Assembly (NCBI GenBank): GCA_028275165.1 | Contig: JAQCNF010000109.1 | Coordinates: forward strand, 1 to 44,298 | Direction: 5' to 3' | Source: Haloquadratum sp. | Lineage (GTDB): Archaea; Halobacteriota; Halobacteria; Halobacteriales; Haloferacaceae | Length of the DNA stretch: 44,298 bases | Shown: in pieces, positions 1 through 8,191 of the stretch | How the letters are laid out: each line of letters starts with the position of its first letter | Numbering within the stretch: position 1 is the stretch's first letter | Position numbers and translations under genes: made by a program | The notes under the pieces: generated by a model | What the model saw: the letters and a program-made list of their open reading frames with translations, nothing else | Databases searched by the model: none | Told to the model about the DNA's origin: nothing

Positions 1-143
1 GTCGGAATAGCAGCGACAACGTTCTCACCCTGTGTTACGCCAGCATCGACAGCCTCAGCCTGCGGTGGATAGAGACGCTCGATATCATCCGATCGGACCG
101 AGTCTTTGACAGCTGGAGACACAGGCAGGTCACTGACGTCCAT
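1..143 (-). CDS. hel308: Hel308-type ATP-dependent DNA helicase, N-terminal fragment (cut by window edge)
   Basis: The first 47 codons read from an ATG at 143 toward position 1 and run off the window. The visible residues carry the hallmark N-terminus of archaeal Hel308/Ski2-like helicases: an N-terminal MDVSDLP segment, then LYPPQAEAV (the Q-motif region), then GENVVAAIPT, which leads into the Walker A loop just outside the window. Hel308 is a 3'-5' superfamily 2 helicase that acts on stalled replication forks. The Walker A lysine, DEAH box and later domains are not visible, so integrity cannot be judged. The family call is based on recognition of this conserved N-terminus. Confidence 0.85.
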   Translation of the reverse strand, partial: MDVSDLPVSPAVKDSVRSDDIERLYPPQAEAVDAGVTQGENVVAAIP

Positions 144-1017
144 TAGTCACTGTATGCACTATTGATACAAAAGCCACCTCACCAACCAGGATACTGAGTG
201 ATTCGTTCTCCGATCGAATTTCTGTGTCGAGTGGTGGAACGCCCACCAGTGACCCCCCTCCAAATGCGGAAAGCGTTCGCGGATTCGTTTGAGCTGTCAA
301 ATAGCACACACACATATACTCATTCTCTGGAGCCACCTCAACAGGTCCGTTAGAGATGATATGAAGCATCTGCTCAAAGCGCCCAGTGAGGTGACTGCGA
401 TAATTATGATGTCGAGGCAGGGATATGGACATGCTTGGAATCGGCTTGACCAGCATCACCGATCTTTACTGCGCAAGCTTCGTGTGCACGCGGAGATAGA
501 GACAGTTCTTACTCTCGTCGTCGTGAAGTGTGGCCTCCTCACCTCATCGTCGTTGAACAGATATTTTCGATGGTATGTCGCGCTGTTCGTCTGGAAAGAC
601 GAACTCTGCGGTGACTCGCTCGTCAGTGGCGGCGAGTGCGTCGTATCTGAGGTGACAATTCGAGCATCGTAGCTGGCTGAGTGTTTAGCAGACGTTCAGT
701 TTCTGATCGTCAGGACTGACCTGCCCGGCCGGGTATGAAGTCAACGGTTTGAGACGCCAGAGGATGTCATCAACAGGACGTCGAATTTATCCTACAACTG
801 AACTCGTGAGCTTTCTCGTTGAATTTGTGTAATCCTGCTCGATGGAGGAAGTGCGCGTGCTGGAATGCGGGTCTTTATTCGCACAGTCATCAACGTCATT
901 GGATAATTCTCCAATGGTGTACGGGAAAGCGTGCTCGTCAAGGTGGCACACACCCGATCTGTATCATCTTCTCGGAAATCAGCCTCAGTCGAACTCCAGA
1001 TAACACCCGCGAAGTAT
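144..1017. other. No supportable gene
   Basis: About 870 nt between the hel308 start and the hairpin downstream of the aminotransferase gene. Open frames exist on both strands (for example 130-459 minus and 289-672 plus), but none shows a recognisable domain, and the minus one runs into the hel308 start codon. Composition and broken frames suggest decayed DNA. Confidence 0.5.
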
Positions 1018-1037
1018 CACGGGTCGGGTGACCCGTG
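1018..1037 (-). terminator. Perfect 8-bp hairpin after the aminotransferase gene
   Basis: CACGGGTC (1018-1025) and GACCCGTG (1030-1037) form a perfect 8-bp stem with a 4-nt loop. It lies 18 nt past the stop codon of the minus-strand aminotransferase gene. Placement suggests a transcript end, but haloarchaeal terminators are poorly defined, and it could instead be an old transposon-end hairpin. Confidence 0.45.
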
Positions 1038-1055
1038 GAACTCTCACTGTACTCT

Positions 1056-2204
1056 TTAGATATATCCCGCCTGGTCGAGACGAGAGACTGCCTCCTGCAG
1101 TCGATCTGCAGAGGCAGCGTACGAGAGACGAGCATAGCCGGGAGAACCGAACGCTGACCCAGGCACTGTAGCAACATGTGCATCTTCGATGGCGCCTGCA
1201 CACCACGCTTGATCATCGTCATCCACGGGTAGCATCATATAAAATGCGCCATCTCCGACTGGGACATCGACATCATGTGCATCGAAGAGATTTGCCAGCA
1301 TGTCGCGTCGTTTTCTAAATGCATCACGCATATCTGAGACAGCCTGGTCAGTGTTTTTCAGCGCTTCAACGCCTGCATGCTGAACAAAATTTACTGCACA
1401 AGACACAGAATGTGAGTGGAGTTTTGCTGCCTGTGAGACGATCGATTCTGGCGCGTGAAGATACCCAAGTCGCCAGCCAGTCATCGAGTATGCTTTTGAG
1501 AATCCGTTGATCGTAATGGTTCGACTTTGCATACCTTCGAGTGAGGCTACAGAGGTCTGTTCAACCCCATATGTAACCATATCATAAATCTCGTCCGAAA
1601 TGACTGTTATCTCATGCTCAACGGCGAGGTCACGAACGCCCTGAAGTGCTGACTCAGCGTATACTGCTCCTGTTGGGTTTGATGGAGAGTTGATGACGAG
1701 CAACTCTGTTTCATCGGAGACCGTCGAGCGCAGCTCAGGGAGTGCGGGTTCAAGCTGAAACTCGTGCGGTGCCGTATCGACCCGCTTCAGCGAACCACCG
1801 GCAAGGCGGGTCATCGCCTCATACGATACCCACGCTGGATCAAGAAGGACTACTTCGTCGCCGTCATCAATAAGAGTTTGAAAGGTTTCATACAGCGCCT
1901 GCTTGCCGCCCGGAGTAATGATCACTTCTTTGGCATCCGCGTCGATGTCATCTGCTTGGAGCTTCGCTGCGACGGCTTCCCGAAGTGCGGGAATTCCGTT
2001 TGAAGGGGTATATCCCGTATGACCAGCATCCATCGCTGCCTTACCAGCCTCAACGACGTTCTGAGGGGTTGGAAAATCAGGCTCGCCAACAGATAAGTCG
2101 ACGATATCAACACCCTCTGCCTCTAATGCACTTGCTTTGTTACTTATTGCTAACGTCGCACTTGGCTCTACTCGCTCTACACGGTCTGCAAAGTCGAAAT
2201 TCAT
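1056..2204 (-). CDS. Class I/II pyridoxal-phosphate aminotransferase (aspartate aminotransferase type)
   Basis: This 382-residue protein is a complete fold-type I aminotransferase. It transfers an amino group between an amino acid and a 2-oxoacid, using PLP in the cytoplasm. Visible signatures are the N-terminal LSVGEPDFPTP segment, the PLP-phosphate region around TPGGKQALYE, NSPSNPTG (about 172-179), SDEIYD (about 203-208), and the Schiff-base lysine at about 237 in NGFSKAYSMTGW. The final RLSYA carries the substrate-carboxylate arginine. The start ATG overlaps the ribH stop (ATGA at 2201-2204), so the two genes are probably cotranscribed with ribH first. Substrate specificity cannot be read from sequence; aspartate is the usual assignment for this subgroup. 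A perfect hairpin follows the stop codon. Confidence 0.9.
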   Translation of the reverse strand: MNFDFADRVERVEPSATLAISNKASALEAEGVDIVDLSVGEPDFPTPQNVVEAGKAAMDAGHTGYTPSNGIPALREAVAAKLQADDIDADAKEVIITPGGKQALYETFQTLIDDGDEVVLLDPAWVSYEAMTRLAGGSLKRVDTAPHEFQLEPALPELRSTVSDETELLVINSPSNPTGAVYAESALQGVRDLAVEHEITVISDEIYDMVTYGVEQTSVASLEGMQSRTITINGFSKAYSMTGWRLGYLHAPESIVSQAAKLHSHSVSCAVNFVQHAGVEALKNTDQAVSDMRDAFRKRRDMLANLFDAHDVDVPVGDGAFYMMLPVDDDDQAWCAGAIEDAHVATVPGSAFGSPGYARLSYAASADRLQEAVSRLDQAGYI

Positions 2205-2605
2205 GGCAACACTTCCACCAAATCAGCCGCTGCGTTTACCGCTTCCGCCCCCTTGTCGATACGCTCGCGGGCTTCGGCCCCACTCATACCAGGCCCTGAG
2301 ACGCCAAATGTGATTGGGCAGTCTCGTTCAACGCTGATGTCAGTGAGTTTCTCTGCGACTGCGTCAGCAATAACAGCATCATGATCAGTATCTCCAGTGA
2401 CCACCGCACCAACCACTGCAACTGCATCGATTGACGTTTTACGTGCAACTCGGTCCGCAGCGAGGGGTGTATCGTATACACCGGGGACTTCGATAGTGGT
2501 CACAATTGTCACATTTCGTTCGGCGGCTGCCTCCTCGGCAGTTGTTGCCATTTGATCTGTTACTGCTGCATTGAATTGAGCAACAACGAGTGCAATGTTC
2601 GCCAT
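2201..2605 (-). CDS. ribH: 6,7-dimethyl-8-ribityllumazine synthase
   Basis: This 134-residue protein matches archaeal lumazine synthase in length and motifs. The enzyme condenses 5-amino-6-ribitylamino-uracil with 3,4-dihydroxy-2-butanone 4-phosphate, the penultimate step of riboflavin synthesis. The N-terminal VVAQFNAAVTD corresponds to the substrate-binding FN motif. EVPGVYDTPLAA is the conserved glycine-rich phosphate segment, and GAVVTGDTDHDAV contains the catalytic-site histidine. The C-terminus carries the typical haloarchaeal NAAADLVEVLP tail. The gene overlaps the downstream aminotransferase by 4 nt, which suggests translational coupling. Confidence 0.95.
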   Translation of the reverse strand: MANIALVVAQFNAAVTDQMATTAEEAAAERNVTIVTTIEVPGVYDTPLAADRVARKTSIDAVAVVGAVVTGDTDHDAVIADAVAEKLTDISVERDCPITFGVSGPGMSGAEARERIDKGAEAVNAAADLVEVLP

Positions 2606-2820
2606 ATCCAGACCACGACTGAAAGGTCCAAAGAATTATCGAAGGATGAGCCCCACCCTGATTTGATGAGTGGTGTTTTCGCGTGCACACACCAGCAATC
2701 ACATGAGTACTACAATCTCGACCTATCCATGCTGATCCTGTCGCTGGGCTAAGCGAATGTCATTAGGACGTTCTCTGCGGCTCGACTGTGTTATTCGTTC
2801 TGAACAGAAACACAAGAAAG

Positions 2821-2828
2821 TTATTTGT
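2821..2828 (+). promoter_or_regulatory. Candidate box A for the GT-C membrane protein gene
   Basis: TTATTTGT is centred about 24 nt upstream of the ATG at 2848, the spacing expected for a leaderless haloarchaeal transcript. It supports the 2848 start over the upstream ATG at 2788. Confidence 0.35.
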
Positions 2829-2847
2829 CTATCAAGATAACCGAACA

Positions 2848-4641
2848 ATGAGTGCTGATGGGGGTGTTGAGCACCCACACAAGTCACCAGCTGATTCGGC
2901 CACTATCGAAAAGATCATGCGACTTTGTCGTCGTTATCAGATCACACTCTTACTCGGGTTCACCACGATAGCTGCCATTTTTATCCGAATTGTCGATCTT
3001 GGTGGACGCGTATTCCACTGGGATGAAGGACGGGTTGGTTACTGGATTCTTCGATTTCATGAGACAGGTATCCACACGTACCGGCCAATCGTTCACGGGC
3101 CATTCATTCCAGTCATTGATCGATGGCTGTTTGAAATACTCGCAGTGACAGACGCGACTGCTCGCTTACCCGTCGCAATCATTGGAGGTTTACTGCCGTT
3201 GGCTGCGTGGCTGTTTCGGAGTCGTCTCCGCAGAATTGAGGTTGTAGTTCTTGCTGTCCTCTTTGCACTGAGTCCGCTGTTAGTCTATTACTCACGATTC
3301 ATGCGAAACGATGTACTGGTCGCCGTCTTCGCTATTTTCGCGCTTGGATTCATTATCCGAGCGATAGATACTGGCAAACTTCGATACATACTCATGTCGG
3401 CTGCCGCGTTCGGACTCTCATTTACGACAAAAGAAAATGCAATCCTCTACCCTGTCTGTTTCGTTGGCGCAGGCTTGTTAATCGTAGATCGGCGATTTTT
3501 TGTAGTCGAGAATAAAGCCAATATGCTTCGTCAATGGAAGATCTGGCTTAGTTCGGCACTCTCGACGCATGGTTCGACGCGCGGAAACGCACTACTGCGT
3601 ATCACAGCAACTGCTGTCGGGTCAGGTGCGATATTCATGATAATATTCGTTTTCTTCTACGCCCCACGCCCTGAGCTGTGGCAAGCACTTTCGACCCCTG
3701 GTCAGTTACCAGATGTGCTGAGAGCTGGTAGCATTGGTGCAATTGAAGATTTTATCTCTATGTGGGCAACCGGCGAGCGACAGGACCACCCGTACCTGCC
3801 TTATCTATACGACTTGGCTGAAACACTCGTCTATGGCGCACCAGCCATCGTCACGTTCGGTCTCATTGGAATCTTCACCAACCGCTACCGACTCGGACAA
3901 ACGCACAGAAGGCCGTTTATCTCGTTCACATTTTTCTGGGCGACGGCATCACTCGTCGGATATCCACTTGCAACAGATATTCAGGCTCCATGGGTAGGTG
4001 TGCACGTTCTCGTGCCGCTGGCAGTTCCTGCGGCGGTCGGCATTGCTGTTCTGTTCAATGTAATACGAGAGGGTCTGGAGAATACAGACTACGTTACCGC
4101 TGGGTTAGCAGCGATGATCCTATTTACAGGGGTGTTTGGTATTGCTGCAGCGAATACGACATATTTTAATTCAACAGCAGAAGCTGATAAACAGGTACTA
4201 CAGTGGGCACAGCCAGAGAATGAGTTGAAGGGGACTTTAGACACAGTTGATGCTGTCGCAGAGGCAAATCAGGGCCTTGATGTGTTATTCGTTGGAACAA
4301 CGCCTCCAAATGGGAATACTGAGGACCTCTATGTCCGCAACGAGACGTCTGCTGCCGTGGCGCCACCGGGTGGACCCGCATGGCACAGTCGCCTTCCAAT
4401 CCCATGGTATTTGGAGCGTGCTAATGCGAACGTCACGAGCACGGATCCATCAGTTAGCACATCAGAGGCACTGAGTGATCCTCCTCCTATTGTTATTTCG
4501 AAGGGCCACGATCAGGCCGAGGTTGAAACTGTGTTGTCGGAGTACCAGGCTTTCGAGCATAACTTTCGGCTGTGGGGAGACCGTATCGTGATTTTCATTG
4601 ACAGAGACGCAATGGATAACCGGACACAAGAGTCAAGTTGA
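2848..4641 (+). CDS. GT-C type multi-spanning membrane protein (TIGR03663 / Agl23-like family)
   Basis: About 597 residues from ATG 2848; the frame also opens at 2788, but a candidate box A sits between the two starts. The N-terminal half is strongly hydrophobic with many membrane helices. The loop after the first helix contains FHWDEGRVGYW followed by VHGPFIPVIDRW. This acidic first loop is the hallmark of GT-C fold glycosyltransferases that use lipid-linked sugars, and this version fits the family known as TIGR03663 ('flippase activity-associated' Agl23-like). RFMRNDVLV and SFTTKENAI are further conserved loops. The C-terminal 150 residues are mostly soluble and probably extracytoplasmic. 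A role in glycan or lipid-linked sugar transfer is inferred; the substrate is unknown. An inverted repeat follows the stop. Confidence 0.8.
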   Translation: MSADGGVEHPHKSPADSATIEKIMRLCRRYQITLLLGFTTIAAIFIRIVDLGGRVFHWDEGRVGYWILRFHETGIHTYRPIVHGPFIPVIDRWLFEILAVTDATARLPVAIIGGLLPLAAWLFRSRLRRIEVVVLAVLFALSPLLVYYSRFMRNDVLVAVFAIFALGFIIRAIDTGKLRYILMSAAAFGLSFTTKENAILYPVCFVGAGLLIVDRRFFVVENKANMLRQWKIWLSSALSTHGSTRGNALLRITATAVGSGAIFMIIFVFFYAPRPELWQALSTPGQLPDVLRAGSIGAIEDFISMWATGERQDHPYLPYLYDLAETLVYGAPAIVTFGLIGIFTNRYRLGQTHRRPFISFTFFWATASLVGYPLATDIQAPWVGVHVLVPLAVPAAVGIAVLFNVIREGLENTDYVTAGLAAMILFTGVFGIAAANTTYFNSTAEADKQVLQWAQPENELKGTLDTVDAVAEANQGLDVLFVGTTPPNGNTEDLYVRNETSAAVAPPGGPAWHSRLPIPWYLERANANVTSTDPSVSTSEALSDPPPIVISKGHDQAEVETVLSEYQAFEHNFRLWGDRIVIFIDRDAMDNRTQESS

Positions 4642-4678
4642 CCTCCTCCACCGGCTGAACCGGCAGAAGTCGACTCTT
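4628..4678 (+). terminator. Nested inverted repeat between the membrane protein gene and purK
   Basis: AAGAGTC (4628-4634) pairs with GACTCTT (4672-4678), and the interior holds a second short CCGG/CCGG palindrome at 4651-4663. It spans the stop codon of the upstream gene. It may be an RNA end structure; function is inferred from position only. Confidence 0.35.
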
Positions 4679-4727
4679 AGATGGCTCAGAAAGAGAAGGA
4701 TATTTGCGAGACCCTCTTCATGGCAAT

Positions 4728-4737
4728 CTTTATTCAT
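4728..4737 (+). promoter_or_regulatory. Candidate box A for purK
   Basis: CTTTATTCAT is centred about 26 nt upstream of an in-frame GTG at 4759. This spacing fits leaderless initiation there, although longer ATG starts exist upstream at 4681 and 4720. Confidence 0.4.
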
Positions 4738-4758
4738 CAGATTTTGGAACACACAGAT

Positions 4759-5928
4759 GTGTCATCTCGTATACCTGGCCCGACTGTCGGTATCGTCGGT
4801 GGCGGACAGCTCGGTCGAATGCTCGCTGAAGCAGCCGCCCCACTTGGAGTTGACGTGATTGTCCTGGATCCAACACCCGATTGCCCTGCAGCACCTGTGT
4901 CACGCAAACAAATTGTCGGTGAATTCGATGAAAAACGTGCCTTTGATCAACTGAGTTCCTTCGCAGATATCGTCACATTCGAAATCGAGTTGGCAGATAC
5001 AGCGTTACTCACACACGTCGAGCAGACTCACGATGTGACTGTGCACCCTGCTCCGGCGACGCTGGCGTTGATTGAGGATAAACTTGAGCAGAAACGATCG
5101 CTTGAAGCAGCAGGTATCGCTGTTCCCTCGTTTAGAGAAGTAGACACTGTCGCAGAATTGCAGCAGGCACTGGCTGAGTTTGGATCAGTGATGCTGAAAG
5201 CACGCACTGGAGGATACGATGGGCGAGGAAACGTTCCAGTCACGGATCCCGACGACGCCTCAACTGCCTTGGAGAGTATTGCCGGGCCGGCAATGGCTGA
5301 GGAGTTCATTGAGTTTGAGCGGGAGTTGTCAGTAATTGCCATTCAAGGGGCTGATTCCGTTCGCACTCTTCCAGTCGGCGAGAATATTCATCAAGCTGAG
5401 ATATTACGTGAGACAGTCGTCCCAGCACGGACTGATGAAACCATACAGGAGCGTGCAAAGGAAATTGCAAGAGAAGTGTTAGCTGAACTTGACGGGCGTG
5501 GTGTCTTCGGCATTGAATTATTTGAGACGACGAGCGGAGAGATACTGGTGAATGAGATTGCACCACGACCACACAACTCAGGACACTGGTCGATCGAAGG
5601 CGCTGTAACATCGCAGTTTGAACAGCATATCCGTGCAATCGTAGGGTGGCCGCTTGGTGAGACATCACTCCTGTGCCCAACAGTCATGTGTAATCTCCTG
5701 GCAACAGTTGAAGAGACGTGCTCTGCTCGTCTTCAGGACGTCGAGACACTATTGGAGCAGCCGTATTGTGCTCCACACTGGTACGGAAAGGATGAGGCAA
5801 GGCCATTACGGAAGATGGGGCATGTCACGTTGACAGCATCCGGTCGTGACATCTCTCGCAATGAATTGCTCGCTCAAGCCCGAGACGTACGTGAGGCTGT
5901 ATCATTCGAGGATCCAACATCTGCATGA
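4759..5928 (+). CDS. purK: N5-carboxyaminoimidazole ribonucleotide synthase (PurK)
   Basis: An ATP-grasp enzyme that makes N5-CAIR from AIR, ATP and bicarbonate in purine synthesis. The conserved core begins at PGPTVGIVGGGQLGRML, the dinucleotide-like PurK N-terminus. ATP-grasp features include KARTGGYDGRGN, the acidic EEFIEFERELSVI segment and FGIELFET, and the metal-binding NEIAPRPHNSGHW block. I chose GTG 4759 because the conserved domain starts about eight residues later and a box A lies about 26 nt upstream. ATG 4720 or 4681 would add 13 or 26 unconserved residues. purE follows after 80 nt on the same strand, so the two AIR-carboxylation enzymes are adjacent. Confidence 0.92.
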   Translation: MSSRIPGPTVGIVGGGQLGRMLAEAAAPLGVDVIVLDPTPDCPAAPVSRKQIVGEFDEKRAFDQLSSFADIVTFEIELADTALLTHVEQTHDVTVHPAPATLALIEDKLEQKRSLEAAGIAVPSFREVDTVAELQQALAEFGSVMLKARTGGYDGRGNVPVTDPDDASTALESIAGPAMAEEFIEFERELSVIAIQGADSVRTLPVGENIHQAEILRETVVPARTDETIQERAKEIAREVLAELDGRGVFGIELFETTSGEILVNEIAPRPHNSGHWSIEGAVTSQFEQHIRAIVGWPLGETSLLCPTVMCNLLATVEETCSARLQDVETLLEQPYCAPHWYGKDEARPLRKMGHVTLTASGRDISRNELLAQARDVREAVSFEDPTSA

Positions 5929-6008
5929 TAGGTGAGGGTTCTCAAGATGTGAGTGGAGAATCAGCTTCTTCAAGTAACTTCTTCGAGAACTGCCTGTAGT
6001 CAACAGAC

Positions 6009-6632
6009 ATGAAGAATCAAAATCTATCCGAGTTGAAATCGCAGCTATCTAACGAAGCTGATCTTGAGGTGTCACCAGAACGCACTCCAGATATTGGCAT
6101 CATCATGGGCTCCGACTCAGACCTGAGCGCAATGAAAGGTGCACACAAAGCGCTTGATACACTTGGATTTGGTGAACAAGTCAGCTTTGGACACCCGCCA
6201 GATGGTCGATTTAGTTACGAGACATACGTTGTTTCGGCGCATCGAACGCCCTCGCTCATGTACCGATATGCGAAAACCGCTGCTGATCGGGGTATCGAAG
6301 TGATTATTGCTGGTGCTGGTGGGAAGTCGGCAGACCTCCCGAATATGACGGCGTCATTGGCTTACCCACTTCCTGTTATTGGAGTTCCAGTGCAAGAAAA
6401 ATCAGTCGACTCGGTGATTGGGATGCCAACTGGAGCACCAATCGTCGCTGTTGATGCAGGAAAGTCATTTAATGCTGCGCTCTCAGCAGTGCAGATACTC
6501 GCGCGAGGATATCCGGAACTCTCTGAGGCACTTCAATCGTATCAAGACTCGCTCGTGAGCGATGTAGCTGAGACCGCTGTCGATCTTCACGACTTCGGTG
6601 TTGATGAGTTCATGCAGATGACTGATGAGTGA
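6009..6632 (+). CDS. purE: N5-carboxyaminoimidazole ribonucleotide mutase (PurE)
   Basis: This 207-residue PurE converts N5-CAIR to CAIR, the step after PurK. The catalytic core has GIIMGSDSDLSAM (about 33-45), VSAHRTPSLMY with the catalytic histidine, IAGAGGKSADLPNM, and the VIGVPVQ and GMPTGAPI segments. It is longer than the usual 160-170 residues. About 30 extra residues precede the core and about 35 follow it, which is typical of haloarchaeal PurE. The stop codon TGA (6630-6632) lies inside the terminal GTGA of a transposon-derived right end, so an insertion occurred exactly at the gene's 3' end and the last residues could have been changed by it. Confidence 0.95.
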   Translation: MKNQNLSELKSQLSNEADLEVSPERTPDIGIIMGSDSDLSAMKGAHKALDTLGFGEQVSFGHPPDGRFSYETYVVSAHRTPSLMYRYAKTAADRGIEVIIAGAGGKSADLPNMTASLAYPLPVIGVPVQEKSVDSVIGMPTGAPIVAVDAGKSFNAALSAVQILARGYPELSEALQSYQDSLVSDVAETAVDLHDFGVDEFMQMTDE

Positions 6633-6968
6633 AATCCCACGGGGACAAGCCCCGAGGCTTCACCGTCTTGGGACGACACCACACCCGCAGGTGAATTCCT
6701 CCCGACCTTTCCTGTGAAGGATGGAATTCACACCCGAACGCACCGTGGGAGTCGGTCGCTTCACTCGGCCCGTTGAAACTCCTGTCGCACTGCCAGTGGC
6801 GGATTTTGAGAGGAGCCACATTTCCAGACTGTCGCAGTCAGCATTGAATTCACGTCGTTAATTCGTCTTGAGCTTCTCTGGCTGTCGCTTCCTGCACGAC
6901 CTGAATTATCATGAAAGTGTCTGTCGGCTTCGGGGGGTCACATCAAAGCCCCGAGGCACTCGCCTTGC
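6629..6968 (-). mobile_element. Non-autonomous IS200/IS605-type element (MITE-like), about 340 nt
   Basis: Read on the minus strand, the left end at about 6968 has GCAAGGCGAG followed by a hairpin made from the CCTCGGGGC repeat. The right end has GAAGCCTCGGGGC, a stem-loop with CCCCG, and a terminal TTTCAC at 6629-6634. These match the ends of the tnpA/tnpB element at 42103-44113 (left GCAGGGCGAG, right hairpin then TCAC). Internally, the minus strand still encodes VRQEFQRAE followed by a stop, which resembles the C-terminus of haloarchaeal IS1341-type TnpB. No intact transposase is present, so this is a deletion derivative. Exact boundaries are uncertain by several nt. Confidence 0.7.
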
Positions 6969-7030
6969 ACGACTTGTAGAATTGCGCCGCATACTTGATC
7001 GCTACATGATCGAACTCGCACAAATCAATG

Positions 7031-7038
7031 TTTATAAC
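7031..7038 (+). promoter_or_regulatory. Candidate box A of the nuo operon
   Basis: TTTATAAC lies 39-46 nt before the nuoA ATG. It would start RNA at about 7058-7060 and leave a short leader containing GGAG at 7065-7068. It lies just outside the transposon-derived element ending at 6968. Confidence 0.5.
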
Positions 7039-7076
7039 ATGCTACATCGAACATCTGATTGTTAGGAGCCCATGGA

Positions 7077-7490
7077 ATGAGTGAATGGATTGCAATTGGT
7101 GCCCTTGGACTGGTCTCAGTCGGTATTCCACTTGGGATGATGGCTGTCTCTGCCATTCTCCGCCCAGCAGTACCGGAACAAGGAAAAAGTGCAACATACG
7201 AGAGCGGTGAAATACCCACCGGAACAGCACGCGTTCAGTTCAATATTCAATATTATATGGTCGCACTGTTGTTTTTAGTGTTCGACGTCGAGACTGTTCT
7301 TATTTTCCCGTGGACTGTCATCTATCGGTCTGCGCTGGAACAGGGGGTCGGCCTCGGGACTGTCCTGGGCCCGATGCTCGTATTTATACTCATTCTGGTC
7401 GTCGGATTAGTGTGGGCGTGGCGGGCCGGTGCAGTTGATTGGGTGCAAAGTCCCCTTGCCACACGGCAAAAAACGGAGCGTAATACATGA
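7077..7490 (+). CDS. nuoA: NADH dehydrogenase-like complex subunit A
   Basis: A 137-residue membrane subunit of complex I, with three hydrophobic helices and the conserved RPxxPEQGKxxTYESGE loop near residues 28-45. The second helix has FNIQYYMVALLFLVFDVETV, the quinone-site-adjacent helix with conserved Glu/Asp residues. The start at ATG 7077 gives the usual N-terminus and is preceded by GGAG at 7065-7068; the ATG at 7059 would add six residues. It is the first gene of the nuo cluster and overlaps nuoB by 4 nt (ATGA at 7487-7490). Confidence 0.95.
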   Translation: MSEWIAIGALGLVSVGIPLGMMAVSAILRPAVPEQGKSATYESGEIPTGTARVQFNIQYYMVALLFLVFDVETVLIFPWTVIYRSALEQGVGLGTVLGPMLVFILILVVGLVWAWRAGAVDWVQSPLATRQKTERNT

Positions 7491-8191
7491 GTAGTAATCA
7501 AGACAACGCATTCGTCGCAGACGAGACTGGAGTACAGACGGCTACAAGAGATGCCAGAATTACTGGAACAGACGACCGCTTCAATTCGAAGCTTCGCGAG
7601 GCATTTGGCTCATCGCCGTTCATACTGACGAAGTTTGATCAGTTTATGAACTGGGTTCGAGGATCCTCAATGTTCATGCTGCAGTTTGGCATCGCCTGCT
7701 GTAGCATTGAGATGATGCATACATACGCGGTAAAGCATGACCTCGATCGATTTGGCGCAGGGGTGCCGCGCGCATCTCCTCGACAAGCCGATGTGATTAT
7801 TGTCCCAGGGACAATCGTCTCAAAATTCGCACCTCGAATGAAGCGCGTGTATGACCAGATGCCTGAGCCAAAGTTCGTTGTCGGGATGGGATCATGTACC
7901 GTCTCTGGAGGCCCATTTCAGGAGGGATATAACGTGATCAAAGGGGCTGAGGAAATCATCCCAGTTGACATTCACATTCCTGGCTGCCCACCACGGCCCG
8001 AAGCGCTGGTATATGGAATCGCAAAACTGCAGGAGCGGATTGCAAATGGAGAATCATCACCTGTGACGGTCAAACCATATGAGCTTGAGCAGTTTGGCGA
8101 CCTTTCGAAAGACGAAATCGTCGACCAGCTTGCTGGAGAGATAGATGAAGATGAGCTTGTGATGCGCTATGATTGGGCCGATTCATCATGA
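7487..8191 (+). CDS. nuoB: NADH dehydrogenase-like complex subunit B
   Basis: This 234-residue subunit carries the terminal [4Fe-4S] cluster N2, which passes electrons to quinone. The cluster ligands are visible as Cys71-Cys72 in FGIACCSIEMMH, Cys137 in GMGSCTVSGG and Cys167 in HIPGCPPRPEA. RFGAGVPRASPRQADVIIV is the conserved quinone-site loop. The N-terminus is longer than in bacteria and acidic, as in haloarchaea. The protein sits at the junction of the peripheral and membrane arms. Its stop overlaps the nuoCD start (ATGA at 8188-8191). Confidence 0.96.
   Translation: MSSNQDNAFVADETGVQTATRDARITGTDDRFNSKLREAFGSSPFILTKFDQFMNWVRGSSMFMLQFGIACCSIEMMHTYAVKHDLDRFGAGVPRASPRQADVIIVPGTIVSKFAPRMKRVYDQMPEPKFVVGMGSCTVSGGPFQEGYNVIKGAEEIIPVDIHIPGCPPRPEALVYGIAKLQERIANGESSPVTVKPYELEQFGDLSKDEIVDQLAGEIDEDELVMRYDWADSS

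Noticed and set aside
130-459. Minus-strand 109-codon frame overlapping the hel308 start
   Set aside because: It has no recognisable domain and covers the expected promoter of hel308; probably chance.
289-672. Plus-strand 127-codon frame
   Set aside because: Basic, cysteine-containing product unlike haloarchaeal proteins; no conserved segment.
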